From Clusia tigrina (taxonomy: Eukaryota; Arthropoda; Insecta; Diptera; Clusiidae): 64,000 nt of DNA. A model generated the notes under the pieces. It had not been told where the DNA came from. It did not search any database and worked only from the letters and a program-made list of their open reading frames with translations. This document shows, in pieces, positions 11,511 through 24,739 of this stretch. Location: the NCBI GenBank assembly GCA_920105625.2, contig OV050033.1, forward strand, positions 128,153,821-128,217,820, read 5' to 3'. Both the position numbers and the translations under genes were made by a program. Position 1 is the first letter of the stretch, and every line of letters starts with the position of its first letter.

Positions 11511-13625
11511 CTGTTGTTTACATTCAGTGGAATCGTCACTAAACCAAGTGGAACTGATATTTAAAATGTTTCGTTTCAACTCGCTGTTTCTGAATTTACT
11601 CGTTACATTTTGGGCGACGTTGAGGAGATAACAAATTATCACACCGAACTCGGTAACATACCTTGAAAGGAATCAAGCAAGGTACACATTCGCTATCATA
11701 CAATTCTATGAAAGGGTGTTTTAAAAAATTTTGATTTCTCGTTTAGATTTTTACATCAATATATATTTTAATCATAATAATAATTACAATACTTAATAAC
11801 ATGAACATGACACGTCAAATATTCATAGTATTAAAGAGACAAAAGCACACTATTAATTATTTGTTTAATTTTAATTAATAAATAATCTTTGATTATTAGT
11901 TGATAATATTGTATTGCTTTTTTTTCTTTTAATTAAATCGGTACATTAAAGAAAATATTTCTTATTCCTAACACAATAAACTTCTCACATTGACACCACG
12001 AAATCATTAACATGAATTTATTTTTCTTTTAGTTTCACAGACTAAAATCTTTTATTTTAAATTTCAAAAAATATATATATATATATATCAATTCATTTCC
12101 TTAGACATTATATGGTATATCACTATAAAGTACATATTTCTTTTTAAGCACTTAGAAAAAAAACTAAATCTTTTATAATAATACACATTTCTTTACATTA
12201 ATAATATTACTTAAAAAATTAATCTTAAAGTGACTCAAAATGGAAATTAGGAAGGAAACAACAAAACTCTGGAAATTAGGAAGGAAACAACAAAACTATG
12301 GAGTTACAATTCCTAAATTAGAAAACTAATTTCAATTCATTAAAGAGCAAACAATTTTGTAAATTCACAAAAAAATTGTAATAAAAAAAGTATAAAAAAG
12401 TAATCATAATTTTAGTAATTTTTTCTTATAATTGTTTTACCTTTTTTATTATAATTTTTTGTGGATTATTTTTCCCGATTATTTTAATAATTAAAAAAAA
12501 ATTTTATTTAAAAAAAAACAAGTCAAAAAATATTTAAAAATATATTGATTATAATATAAATACGCGTTTTTGTGCAGTCTATAAAAAAAATTTTGTCCAT
12601 AAATAAAAAACAATATTTAAGTAATTAAATAAAAAATTAATTACATAATTACATAATAAAGTAATTAAATAAAAAAAGTAATTAATAAAATACATGTCTA
12701 TAAACCAATTTCTATAAAAAATGCAACTATATATCGTCCAAATTTGAACAAAACGCATTTTTGTTTAACGCAATACTTAAAAACGAAGTAATCATTAAAC
12801 AAAAAATATTCATCTGTGCAATTACAATTTTAGATTGTAATTGAATAAATAAGAATTAATCGCATTATGTTGAACATTATTACATATTATTACAAATATT
12901 TAAAAAATTGTTTTTTTTATTAATTTAAAAGTAGATCCACCGATAATTACATACTTAAGTAATTAAAATTGGATAAAATACTTTGCATATATTGCCCATA
13001 ATTACATACAAGTAATTAAATTAAATCAATAAAATATTCAAATAAAATTATGTTCATAACTAAAATTATTAACAATTCTGTATCAATAATTTTTGTTGCC
13101 TTTTTAAATTTAAAATATAAGCTAAAAGAAATCCTTAAAACACTAATAGCATCTGTTTTTGTTTTTATAAGAGAATTAATTGAAGCATTAATTCATTAAT
13201 TAATATAATTAATTCGTTATATGTTGGCTTAAAAGCTAATACTATTAAATTTCGTTCAATTGGAAAAAATGATATTCATTTAATTAATTTTAAAATGTGT
13301 GCAAGTATTATTGTTGTTTTTCTTTTCTTTTTTTTGTTTGACACGCCAGCAGCAACAGCAATAATAACAATAACAAAATCCTTTGTCTATCTCTCTCTCT
13401 CTCTCTTTCGCTTACATTAGTTTTGTGTTGAGCCAGCACTGCAGAACTTTGAGCTTGCATTCAAACACATACATACACACGCCCACCGCTGGCGCTGCTG
13501 CTGTCGTGCAATGTGTTTTGTAGCTTCTACCGATACAATTGTTAATATCTTAATGCTTCTTGGAGCAAATACGATTGGGAAAACATTGAAAAAGGTTAAA
13601 AATTTTATACATATTTACACGCGCA
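11511..13625. other. Very AT-rich non-coding stretch
   Basis: It is made almost entirely of A/T with many AATTAATTAA-type words and no gene. A 30-bp unit starting TGGAAATTAGGAAGGAAACA is duplicated at 12240-12299. A short (CT)n lies at 13387-13407. GC content rises towards 13.5 kb near CACACATACATACACACGCC. Confidence 0.6.
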
Positions 13626-13627
13626 AA

Positions 13628-13865
<238 letters not shown>

Positions 13866-14199
13866 CAGTTGCACATACGTGCTGCAGTTTATATGTATGG
13901 CTGTGTGATAAGATATTTTTAAATTGTTTTTAAAGTATTTTTAGTGTTACAAATTTTAAAAATTTTGTAATTTTAGTTTATTTTCCTGCTTCAAACGATT
14001 TCAAAACCGAGTTTTAGGCATTTTTGTACTAATGTGTTTACATTTTGTTTGCATTTCAGCTCTATCTTTCTCTCACGGACCTCCTTTATAATTGCCTGCT
14101 AGACCGGCCTCTTTCAGCAGCCAGCCCAAGTTTAATTTATTTCAAATATTGTTATAATTATAATTATAATTGGATTTCGCATTGTATTTTTATATTTAC

Positions 14200-14205
14200 T
14201 TTATT
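14200..14205 (-). terminator. Candidate poly(A) signal of the phosphatase
   Basis: AATAAA on the minus strand lies 7 bp after the stop codon. A second TTTATT (AATAAA on the minus strand) lies near 14137. The closeness of the first to the stop makes the downstream one at least as likely. Confidence 0.4.
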
Positions 14206-14211
14206 ACTTGT

Positions 14212-16834
14212 TCAAACATTTGGGCGACCACCTTTGTCGCTACGTTCGCGTGTCATGCGTCGACGTTTCACTGCCGGGCACCCATTGGCAGCCGCTCCTT
14301 CCAGCACCAGCACACTGCTACTGCCGTTGCTGCTGGCACCACTGCTGCTGCTGCGCAGGGCGGAACGCCTGCTGAACGTCGTTGCTGGCGGTGCCGTCAA
14401 CTTCGGCGATTTGTATAGGGTGCGCCCACGCGTGGCTGCCACCATCGCGGCAGCTGCCGTGATCAGCTTCGGCGTTGGTGGTGGCACGGCGAACGTACTC
14501 ATTGTGGATTGCATGCGCGTCGTCGATTTGCTGTAGTTGGTGGCGGCTTCCTTATTGGGGGAAGATCGGCGGCGCAAATTGCGCATGCTGCGACGCTCGC
14601 GGCACAGTGAGCCCAGCGAGGGACCAGCGTTGACCGAGCCGTTTAGGCTGCTGTTCGAGGACGTGGCCGTGGCCGATTTGGTAGGCAACTGATAGACTTG
14701 ACGCGAGCGTAAATTGATGACGTGCTTGGTTAAATTGGCCAGTTGCTCCGCTTTGGACTTGCTGCTACCGTTGCTCCGCCTGCCGTCTCGGCTGCAGCTA
14801 TTAACCCTGTTACTGCAGCTTCTGGCATCACTACTGCAGCTTCTGGCATTGATGCGGCAACTGGTGGGCTGCTGTTGTTGTTTTTGCTGTGCTGTAGAAC
14901 TGCCCAGATAGCCGACCGCTGAGGGGCGCAGCAGCTGGTTGGTCACCGAAGCGGCCCGTTTAAGTGTGGTCGTCAGCGAGGCTTTGGCTTTCAAGTCTTT
15001 GGTAAGTGAATTGCGTGTGCGTAGCGTTCGCTTGGAGTAGTCCACCATAGCACAGTGGCTGTGACTAGCGCCGCCGTTGCTGCGCAACTGTCGTCTCTCC
15101 AGACTGCTACTCGAGCCAAGTGGGTAATGACCTCCGGCTGTTCTATTCAAAGCCGTTTCTTGTTGATTCTCCTTTGGTATGTTGCGGAAGTGTGCATGGC
15201 CACTGCTGTGGGCGAGTTTTGTTGGCGCCTTGTTGAAGATTGTTTGCGACACTGTTGGGGACATATATAGCGGTGGCGGTTTAACTTCAATGACCAGTTC
15301 CGGCTTATCGTGCAAGATTTCAATCTTTTCGATTGTCTCCGTTATGAGGGGCGTTGAGGTGGCCAGCAGCGCCTCAATAACGTCATGTGAGCTATCGGTC
15401 ATACTCGATGAGATTTCATGGATTTGCACAGTTTCATCGTGACTTAAGTCCAAATCGTCTACGAGATACTCCTCCAACAAAGCAGCCACATCCGGCTCTG
15501 CGCTCTCTGGTGGAGCAAGGGCGATGGAGCTGTAACTGCTCGCGGCGGTGGCATTTTCCATGTTGCGCTCCAATTCCATTCGCTCCAGCGCCACTTGACG
15601 CTCTTCCTCACGCTCCTGCTGCAACAGTGAGTTGAGCTCCAGCGGTTTCTGCTGCTGCTGTTGCTGCTGATAGGCGAAAAACTTGTTCAGGGCACCAGAA
15701 ACTGCCGGATAGCGTGCCTCCCAGAACTGCGACTGGTCGACAGTGCTGGGCAGTTGCGGCCCATCATAGCCCGCGTCTATGGCGGCCTGCTGCCGTTGCT
15801 GAAAGATTTTGAATGTTTGCACGCCGCTGCAACGCTGCTGCTCGCGCCTTGTTTCCAGCTTCGTTAGGGAGTAGCCCTCCTCCTCGGACATGCATTGTTG
15901 CTGGTACTGTTGCTGCTCCTGCAGTATCTCATGCATGCTGGAGCCCGAAATGCTTTGGTAGGATGGATTTGAGTTCGAAGTGCTCGCCTCTTGCGACATT
16001 TGTTCGCTCAGCAAAGAGTTAAATGACTCGGCAAAACTGTTAATGTACCCCCCGACCACTTCATCCTCCACAACCGGGGCTCCACTGCCAGGGTCTAGCG
16101 ACGAGGTTGACTCGTTCAAGTAAGTAGAATAATTCAAGACCGATTTCAAGGATTCCGTATGCTCTACGGTTTCATCATCATCGTCTGCTTCTTCGCCACT
16201 ATCTTCCTCGTCACCAGGTTCATGGATTTTAGCTGATTCGTTTATTGCCTCTACCGCTGGTGAGTATTCCGCATTCTGTGGAACTTTTCCGTCCCAATCC
16301 CACGCATCGTTGCCTCCTTCCATTTTGTCACACCCGCGCTCCCAGTACATGCACGGTTCGGCTTCCAAATCCTCATCGGACGTCATTTGCTTCAACAGCG
16401 CCTTACTTTCCTCATCGTCGTAGTAGTTGAAGTTCCGATACGCCTCCGGTGGCTGATATTTCTCGACCAATTCCTGATATGTGGTCACATCTTCGTAAGT
16501 GGGTATGGGAGAGTAAGCTGGTATGGGCTCAAATACACAAGTGCCTGGCGGCGGTTGAGCTGCACAGAGACTGCCGCTGCTGATGTTTCCAGATGGATAC
16601 AGTATTACCGTAACCACTGAGGTGTTATCTGCGCGCATCTTCTTTGTAGACCAAGTTTTGAGCGCCCTTTCTACGAGTCCTTTGCTCGGGTTTGTCCATT
16701 GGGAACCCTCTCCAGGGCTTTCGCCGCGCAACGCTTGCAAACGTCCATTGATCGATTCCTTTTCATGCACTGAATCCACTGCTTCCTTTGCAGTAACTAC
16801 ATTCCAGAGACCATCGGTGCCAAATATGAGGCAT
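14212..16834 (-). CDS. Pp2C1: Phosphatase coding exon 4, catalytic end plus long tail
   Basis: It opens after TTGCTGCAG with the last PPM motifs (GTDGLWN, RADNTSVVTVILYP) and continues for about 790 codons of tail in one open frame. The tail has Gln runs, an acidic block, and an RSCSSDARSCSN-like Ser/Arg/Cys repeat around residue 1010. A 2.6-kb uninterrupted frame with GC-rich third positions in an AT-rich window supports real coding. TGA stop at 14214-14212. Confidence 0.92.
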
Positions 16835-19800
16835 CTGCAGCAATACAAGGAAATAGGGAAGAATTTTAAGATTCTAGCTTGGGAGACAATTCACAAGAAA
16901 AAACTTACCTAAAAGTTTTGGGATTAATTTGAATCACTTTCACCTCAGGATCGGGACTAACAATGAACTCATTGCGTGCGCCATTGTAGCTCCACAAATC
17001 TCCCAGACTGCGAGCCACAGCTAGGAAAGGAATTTCGTCGACTGGTGTGTTCCAGCGTATTGGGCCTTTATGGAGAGCTGTGGGAGTATAAATAAACAAT
17101 AATTCGAGTTAAATTTTAACTATGAATGTAGGGGAAACGTGCTGAGAATTGTGAGAGAGTTAAGAAGGGCAACAGAGGTGAGAGAGCCAGCCAAAGAGGT
17201 GTAAATATAAGGTGGTGAATCTCACAAAATGTGGACATACGAATAGAGTGCGCTGGCTAATTTTATTAATCAGCTGATCTACGAGTATGTACGTCATAAA
17301 GCAGAGACTTCCAAATATGTTGCGATTATTTCAAACGCTACATCATCATATGGCGATGGCTACTTACCGAAAAGGAGACATAGGGAAGGTTTTGTATTAT
17401 TGTACTCGAATTTATATATTTTTTTTGGGACATGTTGTATATGGAGAAAAGTTACCCAAGAAGTCTATTTCAGGTATAGGGCATTTTTCCACAACCTTTC
17501 CACCTCTATTCTCACTGATAAAATATAAAACATAAATCGCTACACTTACCATTACGCGGTCGATTCCAGACGACTCGTGGTACACCGGATTTGACCACTA
17601 CTTTACCTCCGGCTCGTAAGATGCGCGTGCTCTCCGCTACAGATTCTGGCTTGTGATCGGTGGTTAATTGTTTGGCGCGCCAGTAATTCTCATTTTCATT
17701 CTGATAGCCAAGGACAATGCCTGAATCGCCCACATGGCCTATATAAATCTTTTCCCGACGTATGAAGGCAACGGTCGCCGTAGTGCCGGCGGTGCTGGGA
17801 AGGCCATTGGCTGTTTTGGGCCATTTTTCTGAAATATTTATAATGAAATTAAATCAAATTGTGGAAAAATATAAAATTAAAATTATGTAAAAATAATTAA
17901 AGTAAAAAGAATAATATAATATTAACGATTTTTAAGTAAATTTACAAAGTTCCTTGAAATTTCCATTTGTGCAGAATGAACAATTAACATTATTTATTTA
18001 TTTTATTTTATTTATTACATTCAACATGTAAAGGCAAACATACTATAATAGCGGATTTATGATCCGAGTGCTATAGGTGAAAATTTGAAAAAGAACGCTT
18101 AAAAATAATAAATAATTACATCAGCACTAAAATATGCCACGCAATTGGGGAGACTGGTGGGTTCCAACAGGACTTTTAGCCCACCCTGATATTGATTGAT
18201 TTTTCAAAAGTATTTACGTCATTCGCATACATAAAATTGAATTATTTCAATATGTAAATTCCATAATCCCACCCATTAAAACGCAACTGCAGACGTTCGC
18301 CACCCACTTGTGGACCGGTCCAACGCACTCTCTCCCCCAGCATGCTGCAATTCAAGTGTATATGACAGCAATTCCACATATAAATGTAAACAACAACAAA
18401 AAAAACCTGATTTATCCCCATCCTCATAAGCGCGCGCGCACACACACACACACACCACCCTTTTTTGACGTTTTATCGGTATGCATCGCTATCCATTCGT
18501 AACGAATGTTACATAAAAGATAACATACAAAAAACATTGCTGCAGTACAATAACAATTAGCATGCAGAAAAGAGAAGACAATGTATGCAGTTTACTGTTT
18601 GAAGGGGTGAGTACTCAAACTCGTTGGCATGGGTATCTGGTTCATGGGTGAATACCACACCACAATGTGGGGTGTTTGTGTCATGGTGTGAAAATGGTGG
18701 ATTGATGAGGCAATGCGAGTGAAGGAGGCGCAAGGTGGAAGTAAAACATATTCTCACAGGAGTTTTTAAGCTGAAAATTTTCATGAAACACATCCCTTTT
18801 TTAAAATATAAAAAATATTGTGGAAGTGAAAACAAATTAGGAAAAAAATAAGAAATGAAAGGATTAATATAAATATACGTGTTTGAATTGGGGAAACAAA
18901 TTTTAATTTTCCTTGTACTGTAAAGCGGTCCCTAGACGGTTAATCATTTGACGTCAAATTCTATGTAAGTGTATTTGTAGCTAGCCCTTACACTCTTCAG
19001 TCGATTGATGTCAAATTTTAGTTTGCTGACGTTGTTGTGGTGAACATACTTATCATGAGCTATACGGATGATTGTGTTGAATATATTGCCTTTGCTGGAT
19101 GAAAAATTTGATTAGAAAAGAAACAAGTTATCGAATATAAATGTTTTCGTTTCGGCGAAAGCATGAGAAATGATATTCATTCCTCTCAGTACAGAACTTT
19201 TTCTGCTTCTTATTCGCGTCAAACAAAATCAAAAAGTCCATCAATCGGTGTTTATGTAATGCATACATCTACATGATTTACGTCATATGATTGAGCGATA
19301 ATAAGATCCCCTTAAGTGCTGTCAGTCAACATATGGAAAAAACATTGGTCTTGACAAACAGAAACAAAGATCCTAATGCAAAATACAGATAGATTTTAAA
19401 TCGAATAGGAATGAAAATATTTAAATAAAAATATAGTTCTGACAGCTGCCAATATAATAATAAGAACAATTAATATTTTAATAGAGAAAAATCGTATTCT
19501 GGAATAACAACAAACAATCTTTCTCTGCACAGTTAAGTTAATATTTGTTTATCTGGCTGAAGAACTTCTATGTAATAGCAACCACATTATACGGTTTGAA
19601 GGATACGAACCACACGAGAGTGGAACACTGAATCCACTCCGTGATTGTTAGATAATCAATATTCAGAAAAAAAGAGGTATAACGAAACTTGAAATTACTT
19701 TGCTTTGAATTTAAAAGAAATGATTCGTACCACCGTTTTAATTGTTCGTAAAATTGTTAGCTTTATCAATAAATTAATTTGACTAATTCAACTAAGTATA

Positions 19801-21191
19801 GTTGCATGCCAAAAAATATGATCGATTTGTAAGATCTCACAGCTACCACCCTTCACCACATCAGATTTATAATTGAAAATTATCATATATAAAATTATTA
19901 AATGGAATAAATGAACAAAACGAAGACCAAGTTCTGAAATATTTATAATACCCTTATTATTTTATATATCTCGTATATCTTATATAATAATTTTGACTAA
20001 TTGAACTATAGTTACATCGCAAAAATATTATCGATTGGTAAGCTGTCACTGCTACCACCCTTTACCACATCATATTTATAATTGAAAATTATCAAAATTA
20101 TTAATCATAAATAAAATTATTAAATGGAATGAATCAACCGAACGAATATAAGTTCTGAAATATTTATAATTCTCTATTATTTTATATATCTCCCCCTTAT
20201 TGAAACGAATACAATTATGTTCAGCAGCAGATTGGCATCACTAGCCTTGGTGTGAATCGTACTTTTTGTTGCTTTCGTATATGCATACTTCTCTCTCGCT
20301 CTATCTCAGCGCTATACCAATACAACTGCACAGCATAGGCAGCCATTTGACATTTTACAGTATTCGTATATAATTTCTCTTCTGGTGGTGGCTTTTGTGG
20401 TGTGGAATGGAAATTTCCACAATTTAAATTTTCTTTTACATTTGAATGTGTCGTTATTGTTGAACTATTTTATATAAAAAGATAAACCCAACATTTTTTC
20501 TGAGTTGCCCAACCCATTTTAATGGTTTAAAAAATAATTGTGTGTACCATATTAAACTATGTATATTTGTTAATGCTTGAAACCTACCTTGATCTCGCCA
20601 CATAGCATAATGAGTGGCAATGTAGCCTTCGCGTATGGCTCGTAATACATCGCGATCCGATTCCGACCAGAAGAGTTTTTGGTTTATTATCTCCATCATT
20701 AGATGTTCCTTGGCAAATATGGCCGCCTCAGCTCCACCATGGCCATCGAAAATACCAATATATGCATATTCCAGATCTCTGGCATTCTCAGATTGTTGAT
20801 AAGCCACGGAAAAATAGTCTTCCATATACTTGCGGCCACCCTGACTACATTGCCCGGTCACACGCAAGTTCACACCGATCGATGGAGAACATGGTGGTGT
20901 GGGCGCATTATTACTGCATGAACTGTCGGTTGTAAAATTGGAGCACAGCGACGAATTGCTGTGATTGGAAGCGTTTGGTGAATTATTGGGTGAGTACGAC
21001 ATGTTCATATGATGTATTTGCTGCTGCAGATGGTAGGGCCGTGTACGGAATTCTATGGGTAAGTTCGTTTGGAACAAATGATCCTCAGAAGGCATTTCGT
21101 TCACAATATTATCTCTTTGACACTTGCACTCGTCCGTCGGAGCTTCAGTTTTTTGATCACTTAATAGCAAACAACCATCACGTTCGCACAT
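14212..21191 (-). CDS. Pp2C1: PPM1D/Wip1-type PP2C protein phosphatase, four coding exons
   Basis: A metal-dependent Ser/Thr phosphatase of the PPM family. Vertebrate PPM1D dephosphorylates ATM/p38-pathway targets in the nucleus; the same role here is inferred. Coding exons are 21191-20588, 17828-17550, 17077-16909 and 16834-14212, all with GT/AG borders in matching phase. They total 3675 bp (1224 residues plus stop). The PPM fold spans about residues 106-432: KYMED (121-125), IFDGHGG (147-153), WPKTANGLPSTAGTTA (204-219), GHVGDSG (232-238), IPFLAVARSLGDLWSY (310-325), GTDGLWN (356-362) and RADN (418-421). The metal-binding aspartates D149, D358 and D420 are all present. RRPR-like VVWNRPR and the Trp-rich loop favour PPM1D over other PPMs. 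A tail of about 790 residues follows, low-complexity with poly-Gln near 740, an acidic stretch near 555-575 and a basic KRRR near the C-terminus (possible NLS). Residue 1 is the first Met in the exon, but the frame stays open upstream, so the start is likely, not proven. Confidence 0.93.
16909..17077 (-). CDS. Pp2C1: Phosphatase coding exon 3
   Basis: This 169-bp exon encodes GPIRWNTPVDEIPFLAVA followed by RSLGDLWSY, then the strand leading to EFIVSPDPEV. The acceptor is CCCACAG and the donor GTAAGT starts at 16908. It changes phase from 1 to 2. Confidence 0.92.
17550..17828 (-). CDS. Pp2C1: Phosphatase coding exon 2
   Basis: This 279-bp exon has its acceptor at TATTTCAG and its donor GTAAGT at 17549. 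It carries WPKTANGLPSTAGTTA, IGHVGDSG, TTDHKPES and SGVPRVVWNRPR, a run diagnostic of PPM1D-like enzymes. Part of it before 17733 is missed if one starts at a Met. Confidence 0.92.
18920..19325. mobile_element. Candidate MITE with about 45-bp imperfect TIRs
   Basis: The left end has CGGTTAATCATTTGACGTCA followed by an AAATTCTATGTAAGTGTAT stretch. The reverse complement of 19235-19320 reads CGCTCAATCATATGACGTAA followed by ATCATGTAGATGTAT. The arms agree at about 70-75% by eye. Outer GGTCCC/GGGGATC ends beside TAA/TTAA would suit a PIF/Harbinger-type MITE. No coding capacity. Confidence 0.4.
19770..20195 (+). repeat. Tandem duplication, about 205-bp unit
   Basis: Two copies share TTTGACTAATT, GCTACCACCCTT, ACCACATCA, TTATAATTGAAAATTATCA, AAAATTATTAAATGGAAT and AAGTTCTGAAATATTTATAA. 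Non-coding, inside the phosphatase intron. Confidence 0.8.
20588..21191 (-). CDS. Pp2C1: Phosphatase coding exon 1
   Basis: It encodes a Ser/Asn-rich N-terminus (1-105) and the start of the PPM domain with the MED and DGHGG metal sites, ending in HYAMWRDQ. The donor GTAGGT starts at 20587 and leaves phase 1. The 2.76-kb intron that follows is the longest in the gene. Confidence 0.9.
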
Positions 21192-23130
21192 TCTCAGAGG
21201 GCCGTATGGGCATGCATGAGAGGGAGATACGAAAACGATTGATCGTTTAGTAAAATTGTCAACCCAACAAAATATTTAGTTTCTTTTTTTATGCAGTTAC
21301 TCTATTGTTTCTATCTGCTTTTCCAATTGACACTTTTGACACTTGCTTTGCCTTCGATGCCGAAGTACATAAACTAAGAATTTTTATTAGGGGATGTGTG
21401 GTAAATCTTAAAATTTTTTTTTGCACTTTTTGATTCGATTTTCCTAATTCACATCAACCCGTATACTTTAATTTGAAAACACCAATTGTTTGAACATTTT
21501 CCACTTCAATTTAAACATTTTCATTTCATGTTAATCAATTTGTAACGTTTACTTGAAATTTTTCCAATAAGTTTTCTTATTTCGTAAAAAGAGCACGGAG
21601 AAAATTTCTCGTTTGGGTTCACATACAAACAATACACAAGCTACTGCTATTAAGCTCGAGCTCGCATACAGTGTTGTAATAAATATAGGAACACTTTTTC
21701 CCCACACACAGTATTCAATGCTGTGCTTTTGTTGTTGTTTTGATTTTGCCTTGTGCTTATTTTTTCATTTTATTCCATTCCACTTCGGTCGGGGCTTGTT
21801 CGCTCGTTCGTTCGTTCGTGTATGAAATTTTTGTCTGTATTTTTACTTGTACATTTATAAAGATTTTATTATAGAGAATTTTTTTGTCGCCTTTACACTT
21901 TCAGCGCACGTACGTAGATATATAATTTTTCTCATATTTAGTATTTTAAAATCAATTTAACGAAATTGATTTTTTATCTACACTTTTTGTATACTTCACT
22001 TTTGACACTTGTAATAGTGCACTTTTAAGCTGACATTTGGTTTTTTTTTGGCGCGTTAATCAATTTCCTTCACCACAAAATAAAATTGACGTCCTTCGTC
22101 ACTGAGTAACATTTCTTGTTTGGCATATGCATTATTCAGTCGTCGAAAATCGCGTTACGCTTATTCACACATTCTCTTGCTCGCTCACACTTGCGTAGGG
22201 CTCATTTCGAAATTATCTTCTATTTATATTTTCTCTCGCTACTTGGTTTCTCGTTGAATCGCGTACATATGTCATTCGGGTTTCTCTTGGCGAATGCCAA
22301 CCTATTGTTGTTGTATGTGGAATTTGGTTTCTTTCGTTGCACAGTGGTGAGAAGCGAATCGCATACAATCTGAGTTCATTGTAGACTTACTTTCGAATAT
22401 TTTATGTTATTGCGGCACTGTGCGACACCATTGACAGACGGGCAGGTTTTCACGGTAGTATGCTATTAATCGGTTTGTGCTGCTCTCACTTCCTTCTGTT
22501 TTGTATATACAACAGCAAAGTTTAGTATGTATGTTTTGCGGGCTATTTTTTGATTATACTTGACAAGACTTGATTATATATGCCAGAAAATTAAGCATTG
22601 ATATAAAAATAATACAAATAAAAAAACTTTAATTGGAAATAACAAATTTAAATAATTTATCGTTTGACAAATATGACTCAGAATATTTTTCCAGATATTC
22701 CAATTAAGTAAACATCCCCATAGGGGGGCCTATTTGGTTAACCCGCCAAGCATTCAATTCAAATTGGGTTTGCTTAACATCCACAGTTTCCTTTCACATT
22801 CATATTCGCTCGAATGAGTGCAATTAAATGGCCGGGTGAGTATCAAAATTCGCTGGAAACAAAACCCGCACCCAACTCGTTTCTGCGTTTACGCAACTTT
22901 TTTTCTCAAGTATTTTTGTCTGCTACTGCAGTTCGGCATCCGCTTTAACGAGTTGTAAAATTCGCTTCAAAGCTTATAAAACTTTTTGACATTTGATTAA
23001 ATTAGCAACACTGTTAATTTTGCTTGGCAAAAAGAAGGGATTTGGTTGATGGTGTTATGGCAGTAGTGCTTTTCTATGAGTGTGTGTGAGTATTATAAAA
23101 TGAGGATCGGAAGTTGTCTATATTTAACGG
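21192..23130. other. 5' flank of the phosphatase
   Basis: It probably contains the 5' UTR and promoter, but no TATA/Inr pair or upstream splice acceptor could be assigned. A (CGTT)n run lies near 21800. No other gene was recognised. Confidence 0.4.
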
Positions 23131-23135
23131 TTTTG

Positions 23136-23290
23136 GCAAAGATCCTACTATTATCATTATTATTATACCTTACACCATAATTAATTAAGTCTGCAAGGGA
23201 TTGGGAGAATGAGTACTAGCAACAAAGGCATTCGACTCGAAGAGAAAAAGATTTAGAAAGAAGCATTTTTCAGACCATTCCAAATTTTCG
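23136..23290 (-). mobile_element. SINE copy, minus strand, head degraded
   Basis: Read on the minus strand it ends in a TAATAATAATGATAA tail (23136-23165), and its body shares AAGCATTTTTCAGACC, CATTCGACTCG and GAGTACTAGCA words, in mirrored orientation, with the copy at 4254-4468. The tRNA-like head is not recognisable. Confidence 0.55.
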
Positions 23291-23754
23291 AAGAAAAAGG
23301 ACCCAATGACGTCACCAAACCGCAACTTTGTAGGTGAAGCCGTGTTTGATCATACCTGTTGGATTTTCCGATGAGCTTTAAATGGCCTTCGGTGAATTTG
23401 TTTTATTGAGGTAGGTTTCAGAACAGAAATCTTATAATAAGTTTGAGTTTGTTTGAGGTTTATGTTTGTAACCAAGAATGCTGCATTTCAACTGACCTGA
23501 CTGGAAGGATGCATTGTTTTATGTATCCGGAATTTTCCCAAGACACTCCCATTTGTTTATTATTATCACTTCTATCGAATTTTATAATGCTATTGGCGTC
23601 ATATGGTTCAGTAGTGCCTGAGGAAGTAGTTTAAAAAACAGGAGATGTGACTCGCCTTCGTGTCTATATGTACTCGTATACTCGTGTATGTATATGAACA
23701 GATATGAAATATAGCCATATTAATAGATGGAGCTGATAATTATGTGATTCAGCT

Positions 23755-23845
23755 TGAATATATGTACATATGTACATATATATGTACATATATACATATA
23801 TATGTACATATGTATATATATATGTACATATATAAATATACTGTT
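23755..23845. repeat. (TATGTACA)n-type microsatellite
   Basis: Alternating ATGTAC/ATATAT words, palindromic and non-coding. Confidence 0.85.
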
Positions 23846-23884
23846 AACTTGAGAATCGTTCTTACACGGATCTATTAGAAAATG

Positions 23885-24360
23885 GATACTTTGTGCAGTT
23901 CTACCAATATTGCGATTGAAAGTTATATCATTATTAGGTTGTGACCCTACTCGTAAGCTACTAATTAACACAATATCCTTAGGCGCAGCGGGCAGGTGTT
24001 GGTCTGAAGGAGTAGGATCCAAAATAGCTAGACTAGCCTGGTCTGAAATAAACATATAACGCTAAAAAGATCTAATATTTCTAAATAGACAAAATATAGG
24101 TACTGACAGAAGTGTCCTAATGGGGCACTGGTAATTTCTGTACTCATGGTAGGACGTTGGAAATTGTCTCAAATAACTTCTGCAGGAGTTACATGGACGA
24201 GGAGGAGCAAGAATCCATCGAACACCTAATATGTACGTGTCCAGCGCAGTCCGAAAGGACATACACATTCCTGGGCGACGACTTTCTGGACTCCTTGGAG
24301 ACATTCCAAATAAGAAAATAAGCTCCATTAACTGCTTCATAAAAAACTCCAAATAGCGGG
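23885..24360 (+). pseudogene. LINE relic: end of ORF2 (post-RNase H and Cys-rich tail)
   Basis: On the plus strand a frame over 23897-24058 reads RKLLINTISLGAAGRCWSEG, then ARLAWSEINI. It resembles the segment after RNase H in the 1.7-4.0 kb LINE (CKLLIRE, then ARQTWPRLN). After frame changes, 24181-24320 gives CRSYMDEEEQESIEHLICTC and the last part of the Cys tail. Only the 3' end of the element survives, with several stops. Confidence 0.65.
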
Positions 24361-24739
24361 AAAGGGACTTGTGCCTTTTTGTGGTATCACAAAGGTTTAA
24401 TCATGGCCTAAGTGTACCTTTTTTTGTCAACCGCTCAACTTATTTACCTAGGCTGAGATATAATTGAAGTAATCAGTGTAATCTATCTAAAGAGATCCTT
24501 TAATTAAACATTTCAAATAATTCTATATTATATGACTAATATTAAAGTACGTTCAATACAATTAAATTGAAACAATCCAGTGATACAAACGATTAGCACA
24601 AGACTGTTTCATGCGAAAATAAACAAAAGCGCATATTTTCCGTGATATATGTATGTACATACATATATATGTACATATGTATGTACCAAATAAATTTTAT
24701 TATTATACCTTACATTATAATTAAAAAAGAAATCAAACC

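Larger units (their letters stand above)
17829..20587 (-). other. Phosphatase intron 1
   Basis: This intron contains a CACACA run (18438-18460), a candidate MITE (18920-19325) and a 205-bp tandem duplication (19770-20195). No nested gene was seen. Confidence 0.8.

Noticed and set aside
14045..14536. 163-codon plus-strand ORF, and other plus-strand ORFs through 16.9 kb
   Set aside because: They are antisense shadows of the GC-rich phosphatase exon 4.
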